A DNA stretch of 64,000 nucleotides from positions 186,001-250,000 of the forward strand of contig NZ_JBGCCT010000015.1 in NCBI RefSeq assembly GCF_041260665.1, written 5' to 3'. The DNA comes from Catenulispora sp. GP43. Its GTDB lineage: Bacteria; Actinomycetota; Actinomycetes; Streptomycetales; Catenulisporaceae. A program made the translations under genes and the position numbers. Every line of letters begins with the position of its first letter. Position 1 is the first letter of the stretch. This document shows, one piece after another, positions 15,622-25,235 of the stretch. A model generated the notes under the pieces. That model did no database searches. It worked only from the letters and a program-made list of their open reading frames with translations, and was not told where the DNA came from.

Positions 15622-17250
15622 ATGGAGCAGCTGAGAGCGGACGATCCGCAGTGGATCGGCGGGTACCGGTTGGTGCGCCGCCTGGGTTCGGGCGGGATGG
15701 GCCTGGTCTATCTCGGGCGGACGGCCGGCGGCCGGACCGTCGCGGTCAAGCGGGTGCACGCCGACTTGGCCAACGACAGCGAGTTCCGGGCCCGCTTCCG
15801 GCAGGAGGTCGCCGCCGCGCGGCGGGTCGGCGGGCGGTGGACGGCGCCGGTGTTCGACGCCGACACCGAGGGTCCGCAGCCGTGGGTCGCGACCGGGTAC
15901 GTGGCCGGGCCCTCGCTGCAGGCGGCGGTGCGGGAGTTCGGGCCGCTGCCGCCGGCATCGGTGCGCGCGCTGGGAGCCGGCTTGGCCGAGGCACTCAGCG
16001 CGGTCCACGGGCTCGGCCTGGTGCACCGGGACGTGAAGCCCTCGAATGTGCTGCTCGCGCTCGACGGGCCCCGGCTGATCGACTTCGGCATCACCCGGGC
16101 CCTGGACGCCGCGGTGCAGCTCACCCGCACCGGCCTGCTCGTCGGCTCGCCGGGGTATCTGTCGCCGGAGCAGGCGCAGGGCACGGCGGCCGGGCGGGCC
16201 AGCGACGTGTTCTCGCTCGGCGCGGTGCTGGCGTTCGCCGCGGCCGGGACGCCGCCGTTCGGCGAGAACCAGGCTGTCGCGACGCTGCTGTACCGGGTGC
16301 TTCATGAGGCCCCTGATCTGGGGCGGCTCGACCCCGGACTGCGCGCGCTCGTCGCGGCGTGCATGGCGAAGAACCCCGCTGAGCGCCCCACCACCGAGCA
16401 GGTGCGGGCCGGGCTGGAGGCCGACGGGGAGACGGCCCGGCTCGGCGCCGCCGGCTGGCTGCCGCCGGCCATCTCGGCCTCGGTCGGGCGGCTGGCCGTG
16501 GAGCTGTTGGACCTCGAAGCCGATGCCGGGCACGGCACGGCGCCGGCCGATCCAGTATCCCCGCAGGGATTCGCGACGCCTGTCTACCAACCGCCGCCCC
16601 AGACCTTCGCTCCCCCGATTTCGCAGGCACCGCTGACCGCCGTGGCGACGATGACCGGGCCGATACAGACCGGGCCGATGCAGCCTTCCTGGCAGACCGC
16701 ACCGCTCCCACCGGCAAGTCCCAAACGTCGCGGACCCCTCCTGGCCGCGCTCGGCGCTGGTGCGGTCGTGGTGGTAGCGGCAATCGCGATAGCGATCGCA
16801 TCTTCTTCTTCGTCCACGGGAACGCCGAGCTCGACCGCGAATGGCACGGCGCCCATCACCTCGATACCCAGCCGCTCAGCTCCGATCAGCTCCTCCCCCA
16901 GCCGCTCGGCTGCCAGCGGCTCGATTCCGGGCAAGTACCTCGGGTCCTGGCAGGGCACCGCCACCGGCCCGCTGCTCCCCACGCCTTTGGCCATCGCCGT
17001 CACCGTCGCCCAGGGGCATCCCGGCGACGCGGTCGGCACGGTCACCAACGACGGCGGCGACGGCCAGATCTGCCGGATCAAGACGTCCCTGGTGTCCGCC
17101 GACGCCGCGCGCATGGTGCTGCGCGTCATCCCGAACACCGCCAGCCTCGGCTGTGTGCCGATCACGGACGACGAGGTCTACACGCTGAACCAGGACGGTT
17201 CCATGCAGCTGGCCCTCGGGTCCTTCCAGGCGGAGTTGACCAAGCAGTAA
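15622..17250 (+). CDS. Transmembrane Ser/Thr protein kinase (PknB-like)
   Basis: 542 residues from ATG 15622. Kinase domain about 15-280: Gly loop GSGGMG, Lys43 in VAVKR, HRDVKPSN at 135-142, DFG at 154-156 and the activation-segment SPGYLSPEQ. A Pro-rich linker follows. One membrane helix near 375-400 has RRG before it and a Ser/Thr-rich stretch after it. The outer domain of about 110 residues (GKYLGSWQGTATGP ... ) has two Cys (QICRIK, LGCVPI) and looks like a small beta-rich ligand sensor rather than PASTA repeats. Its partner and substrate are not evident. Confidence 0.92.
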   Translation: MEQLRADDPQWIGGYRLVRRLGSGGMGLVYLGRTAGGRTVAVKRVHADLANDSEFRARFRQEVAAARRVGGRWTAPVFDADTEGPQPWVATGYVAGPSLQAAVREFGPLPPASVRALGAGLAEALSAVHGLGLVHRDVKPSNVLLALDGPRLIDFGITRALDAAVQLTRTGLLVGSPGYLSPEQAQGTAAGRASDVFSLGAVLAFAAAGTPPFGENQAVATLLYRVLHEAPDLGRLDPGLRALVAACMAKNPAERPTTEQVRAGLEADGETARLGAAGWLPPAISASVGRLAVELLDLEADAGHGTAPADPVSPQGFATPVYQPPPQTFAPPISQAPLTAVATMTGPIQTGPMQPSWQTAPLPPASPKRRGPLLAALGAGAVVVVAAIAIAIASSSSSTGTPSSTANGTAPITSIPSRSAPISSSPSRSAASGSIPGKYLGSWQGTATGPLLPTPLAIAVTVAQGHPGDAVGTVTNDGGDGQICRIKTSLVSADAARMVLRVIPNTASLGCVPITDDEVYTLNQDGSMQLALGSFQAELTKQ

Positions 17251-17333
17251 CGCGAGGAACGGTTTTCCGCCACCCGAAGCAGCCTCCTGATGTCAGGCCT
17301 TGCTCATCGGCTGACGGTCTGTTAAATGCCTAT

Positions 17334-17345
17334 TACAACGTTGTA
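17334..17345. promoter_or_regulatory. Palindromic operator before the GH31 gene
   Basis: TACAACGTTGTA is a perfect 12-base palindrome with a central CG, as expected for LacI-family sugar regulators. A half-site, GCGTTGT, follows at 17350. It lies about 40 bases before the GH31 start codon at 17385. No LacI gene is adjacent, so the regulator would act from elsewhere. Confidence 0.5.
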
Positions 17346-17384
17346 TTCAGCGTTGTCACAGCCACCGGATGGAGCTGAGCAGGC

Positions 17385-20300
17385 ATGAAACCACGCGCTC
17401 CCGGCAAGGACTTCCGCGTTCCACCGCCCCGCGGCGCCCGGCGCCGACGACGCGCGGGCCGACTGGCGGCCGCCGTCGGCCTGCTCGCCCTGGCGGGCTC
17501 GGCCCTGTACGCACCGGCCGCCGCGACCGCCGCCAGCAGCACCAAAACGCAGGCGACGGCGGCGTCGACGGCCGTCCTGGACGGCAGCGCCCGCTTCGAA
17601 GTGCTCACCCCGACCTTGATCCGCATGGAGTACGCCGGGGACAACCAGTTCCAGGACTCCGAGACTTTCAACGCTGTAAACCGCTCGTTCCCCGCGGTGT
17701 CCTTCACGACGTCGGTGAGCGGCGGCTACCGCGTCATCACCACCAGCTCGATCACCTTGCGCTACAAGGAGGGGAGCGGGCCGTTCACCGCCGCGAACAC
17801 CTCGATCACGGTCGCCGGGACCAATACGACGGCCGCGCCGTCGTTCCCGTCCTACTGCGCGTTCGGCACCGCCTGCGAAGCCGAGGACGGACTGCTCAGC
17901 TGGGGCGCGATGGCCGCCTACGACCACAACAACTACACCGGGTCCGGCTTCGTCGCCGGCTTCACCCAGGTGCACAGCGCGGTCCAACAGGACGTCTCGG
18001 CCGTCCCGTCCGGCGGGACCTACCAGCTCAGCGTGCGCTACGCGAACGCCGCCGGCGGCGACGGCCAGAGCATCACCCGCACCCTGTCGACCACCGTCAA
18101 CGGCGCGCCGGGTCCGACGCTCAGCATGCCCGTCACCGGTTCCTGGGACACCTGGTCCACGGTGTCCGTCCCGGTCACGCTGAACGCCGGCGTCAACACG
18201 ATCGGCATCGTGCAGAACGCCTCGGACAGCGCCAACGTGAACGTCGACAGCCTGGCGGTGACCGCCTCCGGCGCCGCCTACCCCGCGCCCGGCGCCTCCA
18301 GCGCACTGCTGACCACCGCCTACGGCGCCGGCCCCACCGACACCCTCGGCGGATGGTCCGGCTCGCTGGACAACCAGAACCCGGCCACCGCGACCGAGCG
18401 GCCGGGCATCCTGGACCGTGACGGCTGGTACCTGCTGGACGACTCCCGCTCGGCGCTGCTGAACGCGAACGGCACCGTCACCGACCGGCCCGGCCACGGC
18501 GGCCAGCCCTATCAGGACGGCTACTTCTTCGGCTACGGCAGCGACTACAAGCAAGGCCTGTCCGATCTCAATGCCCTGACCGGCAGTGCGAACCTGCTGC
18601 CGGAATCCGCCTACGGCGTCTGGTACTCGCGCTACTACGCCTACAGCACCTCCGACTACGAGAACACGCTGCTTCCCACGTTCCGCAGCACGCACACGCC
18701 GCTGGACTGGCTGGTCGTCGACACCGACTGGAAGTCCCCCAACCAGTGGGACGGCTGGAACTGGAACACCTCCCTGTTCCCCGATCCCAACGCGTTCATG
18801 ACCTGGACCCAGCAACAAGGCCTGCAGACGGCTCTCAACATCCATACCGCCATCTCCGGCTCGGACCCGCAGTTCTCCGCCGCGAACAGCACCGCCGGAG
18901 GCCTGTCCCCCGACGTCACGCGCTCCGGCGACTACGAGTTCGACTGGTCGAACCCGAACCAGCTGGCGGCGTACTTCAACCTGCACAAGCCCTTCGAACA
19001 GCAGGGTGTGCGCGAGTGGTGGCTGGACTACTGCGGCGGATGCGGCAACTCCACGGCCAGCGACCCGCACGTCGCCCCCGGCAACTTCATCAACCAGGCC
19101 TACGCCCAGGACGGCACCGCCCGCGGCCTGCGCGGCTTCTCCTTCGGCCGCATCGGCTCCTCCTCGCAGGCCGGCGACAACGGCAACTACGCGCTGGGAC
19201 CGTGGTCGGAGCGGCGCAACACCATGCAGTTCACCGGCGACACCGAGGCCACCTGGGCCATGATGGCGCTGGAGGCGCAGTTCGCCGGGGACGAGGCCGC
19301 GGCCGGGATCTCCAACGTCAGCAACGACATCGGCAGCTTCCACGGAGACCACCTGGCCGACGACATGTACGCCCGCTGGGTGCAGCTGGGTGCCTTCCAG
19401 CCCATCGACCGCCTGCACTCCGACCACGGCGACCGGCTGCCCTGGAACTACGGCACGGCCGCGGACGCCAGCGCCGAACGGTTCCTGCGGCTGCGCGAGG
19501 CGCTCGTGCCGTACACGTACACGCTGGCCGCGCAGGCGCACACCACCGGCGTGCCGATCATCAGGCCCCTGTATCTGGACTACCCCTCGAACAACGAGGC
19601 GTACACGTTCAAGCAGGAGTACCTGTACGGCGACAACGTGCTCGTGGCCCCGATCACCACCGCGAGCGACGCCAACGGAAACGGCTCCGTCAGCGCGTGG
19701 GTCCCGCCGGGCACCTGGACCGACTACTTCACCGGCACCAGCTACACCGGCCCGACCACGGTGACCATCACCGACCCGCTCAACGAGATGCCCGTCCTGA
19801 TCAAGAGCGGCGGCATCATGCCCCAGCGCACCAACTACGTGAACGACAGCAACGCCTCGCCGCTGACCCTGGTCACGCTCTCCGTCGCGGCCGGCGCCGA
19901 CGGCTCGTTCCCGCTCTACCAGGACGCCGGGGAGGGCAACGGCTACCAGAGCGGCCAGTCGACCACGACGCCGCTCTCCTGGAGCGACGCCTCGCGCACG
20001 CTGACCATCGGCGCCGACACCGGCGGCTTCACCGGCGCCGCGACTCAGCGCTCGTACACCCTGCGGCTGTCGAACACGGCCGCCCCGACCGCCGTCTTCG
20101 TCGACGGCACCCAGGTCCCCGAGACCGCGTGGGCCTACAACCCGAACGAGCGCACGACGACCGTGACCACCGGCGCGCTCCCGGTCGGCGCGCAGCACAC
20201 GATCAGCCTGACCGGCAGCGCCACCGCCAACCCGACCAGCGGGGAGGTCGTCGGCGACGCCGGCCTGTGCCTGGACACCCGCGGCGGCACCAGCACCGAC

Positions 20301-20996
20301 GGCACGGCCATGCAGCTCTACACCTGCAACCACAGCACCGCGCAGCAGTTCACCCACACCGCCGGCAGCACCCTTCAGGTCCTCGGCAAGTGCGTGGACG
20401 CCTCCAACGCCGGCACCGCCAACGGAACCCCGATCCAGCTCTACACCTGCAACACCACCGGCTCGCAGAACTGGGTCACACAGAGCAACGGCGAACTGAT
20501 CAACCCGCAATCAGGACGCTGTCTCACGGTCACCGGCGGCAACACAACGCCTGGCGCGGTCCAACTGACACTCCAGGACTGCACCGACGCCGCGTCCCAA
20601 GTCTGGAAGCTCCCGCCCGGCCCGGTCGTCGGCCCCGGCGGCCTATGCGTGGACGTGGCCGGCGCCGATCCGTCGTACGCGACCGCCACTCAACTGTGGG
20701 GCTGCAACCAGACCGACGCCCAGCGCTGGTACACCCCGGGCGACAGCACGATCCGCGTGTTCGGCAAGTGCCTGGACGTCGACAACGGCGGGACCGCCAA
20801 CGGCACGCAGGTCCAGCTGTACGACTGCAACGGCACCGGCTCGCAGACGTGGGTGACGCAGTCGAACGGGTCGCTGCTCAACCCGCAGTCGGGGCGCTGC
20901 CTCGACGATCCCGACAACAACGAGAAGGCGGGCGACCTGTTGCAGATCTACGACTGCAACAGCACCGCGGCGCAGCAGTTCAGCCTCGGGGGCTGA
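17385..20996 (+). CDS. Secreted GH31 alpha-glycosidase with two ricin-type lectin domains
   Basis: 1203 residues. An Arg-rich Tat/Sec-like signal (RRRRRAGRLAAAVGLLALAG) ends with an Ala-x-Ala site near residue 45. A CBM35-like beta-sandwich is inserted at about 172-295. The GH31 barrel holds VDTDWKSPNQWDGWNW near 445, the nucleophile Asp in WWLDYC near 548, and the acid/base Asp in FTGDTEATW near 617. After the beta-sandwich C-domains, residues about 950-1203 form two CBM13/ricin trefoils; the QxW signatures QQF, QNW, QVW, QRW, QTW, QQF are visible. It should cleave alpha-glucosides or alpha-xylosides while bound to polysaccharide. Substrate specificity is not clear. Confidence 0.93.
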   Translation: MKPRAPGKDFRVPPPRGARRRRRAGRLAAAVGLLALAGSALYAPAAATAASSTKTQATAASTAVLDGSARFEVLTPTLIRMEYAGDNQFQDSETFNAVNRSFPAVSFTTSVSGGYRVITTSSITLRYKEGSGPFTAANTSITVAGTNTTAAPSFPSYCAFGTACEAEDGLLSWGAMAAYDHNNYTGSGFVAGFTQVHSAVQQDVSAVPSGGTYQLSVRYANAAGGDGQSITRTLSTTVNGAPGPTLSMPVTGSWDTWSTVSVPVTLNAGVNTIGIVQNASDSANVNVDSLAVTASGAAYPAPGASSALLTTAYGAGPTDTLGGWSGSLDNQNPATATERPGILDRDGWYLLDDSRSALLNANGTVTDRPGHGGQPYQDGYFFGYGSDYKQGLSDLNALTGSANLLPESAYGVWYSRYYAYSTSDYENTLLPTFRSTHTPLDWLVVDTDWKSPNQWDGWNWNTSLFPDPNAFMTWTQQQGLQTALNIHTAISGSDPQFSAANSTAGGLSPDVTRSGDYEFDWSNPNQLAAYFNLHKPFEQQGVREWWLDYCGGCGNSTASDPHVAPGNFINQAYAQDGTARGLRGFSFGRIGSSSQAGDNGNYALGPWSERRNTMQFTGDTEATWAMMALEAQFAGDEAAAGISNVSNDIGSFHGDHLADDMYARWVQLGAFQPIDRLHSDHGDRLPWNYGTAADASAERFLRLREALVPYTYTLAAQAHTTGVPIIRPLYLDYPSNNEAYTFKQEYLYGDNVLVAPITTASDANGNGSVSAWVPPGTWTDYFTGTSYTGPTTVTITDPLNEMPVLIKSGGIMPQRTNYVNDSNASPLTLVTLSVAAGADGSFPLYQDAGEGNGYQSGQSTTTPLSWSDASRTLTIGADTGGFTGAATQRSYTLRLSNTAAPTAVFVDGTQVPETAWAYNPNERTTTVTTGALPVGAQHTISLTGSATANPTSGEVVGDAGLCLDTRGGTSTDGTAMQLYTCNHSTAQQFTHTAGSTLQVLGKCVDASNAGTANGTPIQLYTCNTTGSQNWVTQSNGELINPQSGRCLTVTGGNTTPGAVQLTLQDCTDAASQVWKLPPGPVVGPGGLCVDVAGADPSYATATQLWGCNQTDAQRWYTPGDSTIRVFGKCLDVDNGGTANGTQVQLYDCNGTGSQTWVTQSNGSLLNPQSGRCLDDPDNNEKAGDLLQIYDCNSTAAQQFSLGG

Positions 20997-21024
20997 TGCG
21001 GCGACGGCTCGTACAGCGCGATGA

Positions 21025-21062
21025 CGTGATGGCGTGACGCTGGTCGGCGTCACGCCATCACG
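21025..21062. terminator. Bidirectional terminator between GH31 and the ABC permease
   Basis: A perfect 16-base inverted repeat, CGTGATGGCGTGACGC and its complement, with a 6-base loop. It sits between two convergent genes, 28 bases after the GH31 stop and 12 bases from the permease stop. Confidence 0.85.
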
Positions 21063-21074
21063 CGCGTTCGGCGG

Positions 21075-22064
21075 TCAGGAGAGCCTGCTCCGGATCCGCC
21101 AGAAGCACAGACCCGCCAGCACCACGCCGAACAAGGCGAAGATGCCCGTCTCGTACCACTGGAACGACCAGAAACGGTCGGCAGGCTGGAGTGTCACGTC
21201 GACGTGGGCGTTCTCCTTGGCGACACAGTCCGGCAGTTGCGCCGGGGATGCCACGTTCACGCAGTTCGACCACCATGCGGTGTGGCCGACGTCCTTGCCG
21301 GAGGCGTCGAGCACCGCGCTGGTCGAGACGATCCACGGGCCGCCGTGGACGCTGACGCCGCCGACCGTGCCGTACTCGCCGAAGAATGACAGGCCGCTGA
21401 CTTCGGCCTTGGTCAGGGGGACCGTCTGGCTGACCGGGGCGACGTAGTCCGGGCGGACCATCGTCGGTATGACGCCCTGCACGACCGCGAAGACGACCAG
21501 GACCGCGGCCATCGCGGGGACCGTGCGCCGGACGAACAAGCCGAAGGTCGTGGCGAGCAGGAAGGCGAAGGCGCCGTAGGCGACCGGGACGATGTCGCGC
21601 GCGTCGAAGACCAGCGGGGTGAAGCGGTTGTCGTGCACCTTGTCGATCGGGCTCGCGGCCCAGGTGAGGAGCAGGCTGCACAGGCCGGTGAACGCCACCA
21701 CGGCCAGGCCGACGAATCCCAGCTTCACCGCCAGCCAGCGGCCGCGCGTCACCGACTGGTTCCAGGCCAGCCGATGCGTGCCCGCCTCTAGCTCCCTGGT
21801 GATCAGCGGTACGCCCCAGAACATGCCGACGAGCACCGGGACCACGATCAGCGCGTACCCGAGGACGTCGACCTGGGTGTCGTACCGGTCGGTGAACTCG
21901 TTCATCACGCCCGCGCAGGCGCCCTTCGCGCACTGCGCGGCGTCCGCGTCGTACGTGTGGCGGATCTGCTCGCCGAGGATCACGAGGTAGGCCGCCAGCA
22001 GTACCAGGGCGCTGATACCGATGATCGCCTGGGTGCGGAACTGGCGCCAGGTCATCCAGATCAT
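21075..22064 (-). CDS. ABC-2 type transporter permease
   Basis: 329 residues from ATG 22064. The start overlaps the ATPase stop (ATGA), which supports it over the longer frame. Six membrane segments can be seen: near 15-35, 75-95, 120-140, 180-200, 205-225 and 300-320. RELEAGTHRLAWNQSVTRGRW is the cytoplasmic coupling loop typical of actinobacterial ABC-2 permeases. A large extracellular loop with Cys pairs lies between the last two helices. With the upstream ATPase it forms an exporter, possibly for a drug or peptide. Confidence 0.88.
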   Translation of the reverse strand: MIWMTWRQFRTQAIIGISALVLLAAYLVILGEQIRHTYDADAAQCAKGACAGVMNEFTDRYDTQVDVLGYALIVVPVLVGMFWGVPLITRELEAGTHRLAWNQSVTRGRWLAVKLGFVGLAVVAFTGLCSLLLTWAASPIDKVHDNRFTPLVFDARDIVPVAYGAFAFLLATTFGLFVRRTVPAMAAVLVVFAVVQGVIPTMVRPDYVAPVSQTVPLTKAEVSGLSFFGEYGTVGGVSVHGGPWIVSTSAVLDASGKDVGHTAWWSNCVNVASPAQLPDCVAKENAHVDVTLQPADRFWSFQWYETGIFALFGVVLAGLCFWRIRSRLS

Positions 22065-22921
22065 CGTCCGGCCTCCCGCGTCATGTAGGCCAGCACGAGT
22101 GTCTCGAGGTCGAGGTCCTCGACGTGCCACGGCCCGGTCGGCGGCGCCTGGCCGGCGCGGACGATCGCGCTGCTGCCGGCCGGCGTGTGGTCGATGTGGA
22201 CGATCCGCGATCCCGGCGGCATGGCCTCGAAATCGGTGCGGCGCCCGGTGAATCGGCGATGGTCCGCCAGCAGCTGTGCCACGTCCCCCGCGATCTGGAC
22301 CCGGGAATCGGTGAGCACGATCAGGTGGTCGCAGACCCGTTGGACGTCAGAGAGCGCGTGCGAGGACAGGATCGCGCTCGCGCCGAGATCGGCGATGAAC
22401 TCGATCAGGTTCTCCAGGAACCCGCGCCGGGCCAGCGGGTCGAGCGCGGCGGCCGGCTCGTCGAAGATCAGCAGCTCCGGCCGCTTGGCCACGGCGACGG
22501 TGAGCGCCAGCTGCGCGCGCTGGCCGCCGGACAGCCGTCCGGCCCTCTGGTCCGGGTCCAGGCCGATCTGCGCGAGCCGGCGCTGCGCGAGCCGGTCGTC
22601 CCAGCCGGGGTTCAGCCGCGCTCCCATCTTCAGGTGGTCGGCGACGGACAGCGCGGCGTACACCGGCGTGTCCTGCGCGACGAAGCCGACCTTGGCCAGC
22701 TGCGCGGCATCGGTGCCGGGCCGCTCGCCGAGCACGGTGATGGTGCCCGAACTCGGCTTGATCAGACCGCAGGCCAGTTGCAACAGCGTGGATTTGCCGG
22801 CGCCGTTGGGGCCGACCAGCCCGATCACGCGGCCCTGCGGGATGCTCAGGTCGCAGTCGGTCAGGGCGTGGCGGCGGCCGTAGCGCTTGCCGAGGCCCCT
22901 GGCTTCCAGAACGGGTGTCAT
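22061..22921 (-). CDS. ABC transporter ATP-binding protein
   Basis: 286 residues. Walker A GPNGAGKS at 37-44, Q-loop FVAQDTPVY, signature LSGGQRAQLAL near 130, Walker B LLIFDEP near 150 and the switch His in SSHALSDV. The last 80 residues are a variable C-terminal region. It energises the ABC-2 permease encoded directly downstream. The operon is divergent from a two-component system, a layout common for drug- or stress-responsive exporters. Confidence 0.94.
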   Translation of the reverse strand: MTPVLEARGLGKRYGRRHALTDCDLSIPQGRVIGLVGPNGAGKSTLLQLACGLIKPSSGTITVLGERPGTDAAQLAKVGFVAQDTPVYAALSVADHLKMGARLNPGWDDRLAQRRLAQIGLDPDQRAGRLSGGQRAQLALTVAVAKRPELLIFDEPAAALDPLARRGFLENLIEFIADLGASAILSSHALSDVQRVCDHLIVLTDSRVQIAGDVAQLLADHRRFTGRRTDFEAMPPGSRIVHIDHTPAGSSAIVRAGQAPPTGPWHVEDLDLETLVLAYMTREAGR

Positions 22922-22937
22922 GGTTCTGCCGGCCCCT

Positions 22938-23102
22938 TCAGCCGCGGGAGCGGCGGTCGATCAGCCTGAGCACGAAGCGCACGATCGTGAAGAACACGAT
23001 CAGCACCGCGATCACGTCGATCATGATCAGGGTGTAGAAGAGCGGGCTGTAGTGGTTGGGGTCGGCGAGCACGGCACCGGATGCCGGGGAGTTCGAGATC
23101 AT
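22938..23102 (-). CDS. 54-residue single-pass membrane protein, first in the ABC operon
   Basis: Read on the reverse strand from ATG 23102 to TGA 22938. Residues about 20-45 form one hydrophobic helix (LFYTLIMIDVIAVLIVFF, then TIVRFVLRLI), followed by a basic tail, LIDRRSRG. The first 18 residues are polar with SPASGAVLADPNHYSP. The stop is 16 bases before the ATPase start, so it shares the transcript. A helix with a positive C-terminal end suggests the N-terminus is outside. It may be a small accessory subunit of the exporter; I know no family for it. Confidence 0.65.
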   Translation of the reverse strand: MISNSPASGAVLADPNHYSPLFYTLIMIDVIAVLIVFFTIVRFVLRLIDRRSRG

Positions 23103-23222
23103 GCCTCAACGGTGCTGGCCGCAGGCGTCGGCCGGCATCGACCGAAAGCACGGTTCGGCCGCCGCGGGATCGTCCTTTCGGCCGGTTCTGCGCCGGGGGC
23201 GGCGTCCCGTAGCGTGGCCGGC

Positions 23223-24482
23223 GTGAGCGTACAAGATCGGCAACGGCCGACGGGGCGGGCCGGGGCCGCGGCGGACGTCCTGTTCGCACTGCTGGGCGCG
23301 GCGGTGCTGGCGTTCACCGCCGACCGCTTCGCGCACGACGGCCGCGCCTGGGTCTTCGACACGGTGGCCGACGGCACGGTGTGCGCGGCCGCGCTGGCCC
23401 GGCGGCGTCACCCGCTGGCGGCGGCGATCGCCGGACTCGCGGTGAGCACCGTCGCGGCAGTCGTCGCGACGCTCGCCGGGCTGCCCAGCGAACCGGGCGC
23501 GGCCGCGATCCTCGCGCTGGCGGTGCTGGCGATCACGGCGGTCAGGGTGCTGCCATCGGTGCCGGCCACGGCGATCGCGCTGTGCGGCGTGTTCGTCGCC
23601 GGAGCCGGCCGGCTCGGCACGGCCCTGGGGTATCAGACCTCGCACGCGGCGTACCGGGTCGGCGCCGAGACCTGGCTGGCCGCGGTCGCGCTGGGCCTGT
23701 GGCTCCGCTACCTGGACCGCCGCCGGCACGACACCGCCGAGCGCGTGCGCCGCGACGAGCGGCTGGCGATGGCCCGGGAGCTGCACGACGTGGTCGCGCA
23801 CCACATCACGGGCATCGTGCTCCAGACGCAGGCGGCGAGGATCACCGCGCGCAGAGGTCAGGACCCTGAGGATCTCGACGACGCGCTGACCGAGATCGAA
23901 GCGGCCGGCACCGAGGCCCTGACGGCGATGCGCCGCGTGGTCGCCCTGCTGCGCGATACCGACGACGCGGTCACCACCGCCGCCGGCACCGGCCCGGAGG
24001 ACCTGGCCGAGCTGGTCGCGCGCTTCGCCGGCCACGGCCCCGCGGTGACCCTGAGCATGCCGCAGCGGAACGAGACGCAGTGGCCGCCGGAGATCGCCTC
24101 GACGGTCTACCGCGTGGTGCAGGAGTCGCTGACGAACATCGCCCGCCACGCGATGAACGCCCGCTCGGCCACCATCGCGATCACGCAGGGCGCGGACGGC
24201 ATCCGCGTCGAGGTCGCCGACGACGCCCCGGCCACGCCGCCCCGCCACCTGCACCGCCCCGGCTTCGGCCTGATCGGCATGCGCGAGCGGGTCGAGGCGC
24301 TGGGCGGGACGCTTGAGGCGGGGCAGCGGGCGGGCGGCGGCGGGGCGGGGTGGGTGGTGAGTGCGGTGCTGCCGGTTTCGCGCTCGGGCCCGGACTCGGC
24401 TTCGTGCTCTGATTCATCCTCGGACTCGGCTGCCTCGCTCTCCACCCCAACCTCGACCTCCGCCCCAGGAGCCCCCCGTTGA
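23223..24482 (+). CDS. Sensor histidine kinase, NarL/DesK-type (HisKA_3)
   Basis: 419 residues from GTG 23223. Four to five membrane helices in residues 17-165 lack a large extracellular loop, so sensing is probably within the membrane. The phospho-acceptor His188 sits in ELHDVVAHHITGIVLQTQAAR. ATPase boxes: VYRVVQESLTNIARHA (N-box) and GFGLIGMRERVEALGG (G-box). The last 50 residues are Ser/Gly-rich and disordered. Its stop overlaps the TTG start of the response-regulator gene. It is divergent from the ABC operon, whose expression it may control. Confidence 0.92.
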   Translation: MSVQDRQRPTGRAGAAADVLFALLGAAVLAFTADRFAHDGRAWVFDTVADGTVCAAALARRRHPLAAAIAGLAVSTVAAVVATLAGLPSEPGAAAILALAVLAITAVRVLPSVPATAIALCGVFVAGAGRLGTALGYQTSHAAYRVGAETWLAAVALGLWLRYLDRRRHDTAERVRRDERLAMARELHDVVAHHITGIVLQTQAARITARRGQDPEDLDDALTEIEAAGTEALTAMRRVVALLRDTDDAVTTAAGTGPEDLAELVARFAGHGPAVTLSMPQRNETQWPPEIASTVYRVVQESLTNIARHAMNARSATIAITQGADGIRVEVADDAPATPPRHLHRPGFGLIGMRERVEALGGTLEAGQRAGGGGAGWVVSAVLPVSRSGPDSASCSDSSSDSAASLSTPTSTSAPGAPR

Positions 24483-25141
24483 CCATCACCGTCCTGCTCG
24501 CCGACGACCAGGCCATGGTCCGCCGCGGCCTGCGCCTGATCCTCGAGGACCAGCCCGACATCACCGTGGTCGCCGAGGCCACCGACGGTGCCGAGGCGGT
24601 CGGGCTCGCGCGGCGGCTGCGGCCTGATGTGTGCCTGGTGGACATCCGCATGCCGCGCCTGGACGGCATCGAGGTGACCCGCGCGCTCGCCGGGCCCGGG
24701 GTGGCCGATCCGCTGCGGGTCGTCGTCGTGACCACCTTCGATCTCGACGAGTACGTCTACGGCGCGCTTCAGGCCGGGGCGCTCGGGTTCGTGCTCAAGG
24801 ACGCGGGGCCCGCGCTGCTCGCCGAGGCGGTGCGGGCGGCGAGTTCGGGCGATGCGCTCATCTCGCCGTCGGTGACGGTGCGGCTGCTCAAGCACATCGC
24901 GCCGCCGCGGGCCAAGAAGGCGGGGCGGCAGCCGGCCCAGCCGTTGTCCGTGCGGGAGGTCGAGGTGGTGAAGTCCATCGCGGCCGGGCGGACCAATCAG
25001 GAGATCGCCGCGGAGCTGTTCATCTCGCTGAGTACCGTCAAAAGCCATCTGGCGAGCATCCAGGGGAAGCTGGGGGTCCGGAACCGGGTCGGGGTGGCGG
25101 CGTGGGCTTGGGAGAACCGGCTGATGGATCCGGGTCTCTAG
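24479..25141 (+). CDS. NarL/LuxR family response regulator
   Basis: 220 residues from a TTG start that overlaps the kinase stop (TTGA). Receiver domain 1-120 with acidic pocket DD9-10, phospho-acceptor Asp55 in VCLVDIRMP, Thr in VVVVTTFD and Lys in FVLKDA. The GerE helix-turn-helix spans about 150-212 (LSVREVEVVKSIAAGRTNQ, STVKSHLASIQGKLGV). It is partner of the upstream histidine kinase. Likely targets are the divergent ABC exporter genes. Confidence 0.94.
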   Translation: MTITVLLADDQAMVRRGLRLILEDQPDITVVAEATDGAEAVGLARRLRPDVCLVDIRMPRLDGIEVTRALAGPGVADPLRVVVVTTFDLDEYVYGALQAGALGFVLKDAGPALLAEAVRAASSGDALISPSVTVRLLKHIAPPRAKKAGRQPAQPLSVREVEVVKSIAAGRTNQEIAAELFISLSTVKSHLASIQGKLGVRNRVGVAAWAWENRLMDPGL

Positions 25142-25235
25142 CCCTGCCGTACCCTGCCGTACAACACCGCCGGGGCGGCCACTGCCGGTATTTCTACTGA
25201 CCCCGCTCAGGGGTCCGGATCCGTAACGTGTCTCT

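Noticed and set aside
17322-20510. Open frame of 1062 codons on the minus strand
   Set aside because: Antisense to the GH31 gene; Val/Gly/Arg-rich with no domain.
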